Part shown: one piece after another, positions 63,239-64,000 of the stretch
Layout of the letters: the number at the start of each line of letters is the position of its first letter
How positions within the stretch are numbered: the first letter of the stretch is position 1
Origin: an uncultured bacterium
GTDB taxonomy: Bacteria; Patescibacteriota; Saccharimonadia; Saccharimonadales; Saccharimonadaceae
DNA length: 64,000 bases
Reading direction: 5' to 3'
Assembly: GCA_938036155.1 (NCBI GenBank)
Contig: CALHPA010000002.1
Span: forward strand, 1 to 64,000
Made by a program: the position numbers and the translations under genes
The notes under the pieces: generated by a model
Told to the model about the DNA's origin: nothing
Database searches by the model: none
What the model saw: the letters and a program-made list of their open reading frames with translations, nothing else

Positions 63239-63717
63239 CAGAATTTAAGAGTGAAATTAAGATCCCTAACACAAAAGCTTGGCTAGAAGAAATCAATTTC
63301 GAAAAAATTAAAACAAGGGAGAAAAAAATTATTCAAAGAGCAGGAGATAAGCTCTTTGAGATTTTGAACAAAATAGGATACAAAGGCCAAATTTCATGCC
63401 ATGACAGTATAAGGTTTAGCCAATTTGAATTATCTTATTTCACATCCGAAGATGGAATAATTGATGTAACTATCTATTTAAGCCAGCGGACGGCATGGGC
63501 AGCTGTTAAGCTTGATGATAGACAGTGGGAGAAATACTTTAACTTACTCCCACATGAAGTCTTCCACTATGATGATTTCATGGAAGAAGAACACTATCCA
63601 ATAGTTCGTCAACTAACCGAAGTCGACGAATTACAAAGACTAGAAGACTGGGTAGAAAACGACCTAGAAGACTGGGTTATTAAAAAGTATATTTTGGAAT
63701 TCAAGAAGAACTGGTAA
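63235..63717 (+). CDS. Unknown soluble protein
   Basis: 160 residues from ATG 63235 (171 from an upstream ATG at 63202, which has no ribosome site). A charged helical start, a beta-rich middle (FELSYFTSEDGIIDVTIYL) and an acidic C-terminus (VENDLEDW); no family recognised. The ATG is linked to the leader frame by ATGA overlap. Promoter and terminator make it a single-gene unit. Confidence 0.7.
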   Translation: MTEFKSEIKIPNTKAWLEEINFEKIKTREKKIIQRAGDKLFEILNKIGYKGQISCHDSIRFSQFELSYFTSEDGIIDVTIYLSQRTAWAAVKLDDRQWEKYFNLLPHEVFHYDDFMEEEHYPIVRQLTEVDELQRLEDWVENDLEDWVIKKYILEFKKNW

Positions 63718-63726
63718 GTTCCCTAA

Positions 63727-63750
63727 CCCCGACTTAGTGCGGGGCTTTTT
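63727..63750 (+). terminator. Terminator of the unknown gene
   Basis: CCCCG/CGGGG stem (63727-63731 with 63740-63744), then CTTTTT. Confidence 0.85.
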
Positions 63751-63830
63751 AACATTTACATTACAAATAATTGTAATTAAAATATAATATACTCTTGACT
63801 AAAATCTTAAAAAATGATAAAATTTTAAAG

Positions 63831-64000
63831 ATGATTACTAAAGAGAATAAAGAGAAGGCAATCGCTTTGACTCAGGTTTCAAAGAATGACGTTGGTTCGC
63901 CACAGGCACAAGTGTCAATCTTGACGGCTCGTATCAAAGAAGTGACGGAACACCTTAAATCAAACAAGCACGACTTCATGGCTCGACGCGGTTTGATGCA
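63831..64000 (+). CDS. rpsO: Ribosomal protein S15 (uS15), start only
   Basis: The first 56 codons, running off the window end: MITKENKEKAIALTQ, GSPQAQVSILTARI and LKSNKHDFMARRGL are the uS15 hallmarks. TTGACT (63795-63800)-17-TAAAAT (63818-63823) ends 7 nt before the ATG, so a ribosomal protein gene is also predicted to be leaderless. Partial by truncation, not broken. Confidence 0.95.
   Translation, partial: MITKENKEKAIALTQVSKNDVGSPQAQVSILTARIKEVTEHLKSNKHDFMARRGLM

Overview
The window looks like a chromosome segment of a small-genome Patescibacteria (CPR) bacterium, most likely a Saccharibacterium (TM7). The evidence is AT-rich DNA, tight gene packing, the 5' end of a 16S rRNA, the standard code (no reassigned UGA), a monoderm-type type IV pilus locus without a secretin, and reduced housekeeping proteins such as a ThrRS without TGS domain, a short TruB and a DnaG without zinc ligands. 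The phylum call is inference; a 16S or ribosomal-protein tree would settle it.

Layout. 1-5,520: 16S start with promoter and boxA, then gyrB-gyrA-PAP2-like gene on the minus strand. 5.6-10.4 kb: two small membrane genes facing a VirD4/TraD-like ATPase with two small partners behind a long structured leader RNA. 10.4-11.7 kb: RNA-rich gap with that leader, a small promoter-terminator unit and tmRNA. 11.7-14.4 kb: comM-like gene and infC-rpmI-rplT. 14.4-20.1 kb: RNase P RNA, an unassigned structured RNA, site-2 protease, rpmB, a degenerate metallo-beta-lactamase fold protein, an HTH protein, miaA, thrS, tRNA-Val. 20.2-23.1 kb: DUF262-HNH nuclease plus EcoRI-type methylase behind an RNA-switch-like leader, then another RNA candidate. 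23-29.6 kb: glycosyltransferase, three tRNAs, a PPIase, ndk, an Excalibur protein and a tyrosine recombinase. 29.6-39.9 kb: type IV pilus operon pilM-N-O-B-T-C-D with three pseudopilins. 40-64 kb: ychF, tlyA, efp, rpsF-ssb-rpsR, ftsK, holA, mutM, dnaG-rpoD, orn, truB, rpsT, tsaD, a FemAB-like gene, valS and the start of rpsO.

How it works together. Translation and RNA processing (tmRNA, RNase P, infC, L35, L20, L28, S6, S18, S20, S15, EF-P, TruB, MiaA, TsaD, ThrRS, ValRS) and replication or repair (gyrase, primase, SSB, HolA, MutM, FtsK) dominate. The pilus operon together with the ComM-like protein fits DNA uptake and integration. A palindromic word, TTCGAA, is strikingly frequent on both strands inside and between genes and is a candidate uptake or chromosome-marking signal.

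Two genome-style signals recur. Promoters are TTGAnn-17 bp-TAnAAT, often with an extended -10 TGn. In many genes the -10 lies only 6-9 nt before the start codon, which predicts leaderless mRNAs; this often identifies the start. Two mRNAs begin 11-12 nt after a tRNA. The most novel-looking elements are RNAs: the leader of the restriction-modification pair (apical loop complementary to its own terminator-like hairpin), the leader at 10.45-10.86 kb, and unassigned RNAs at 14.73-14.88 kb and 22.92-23.11 kb.
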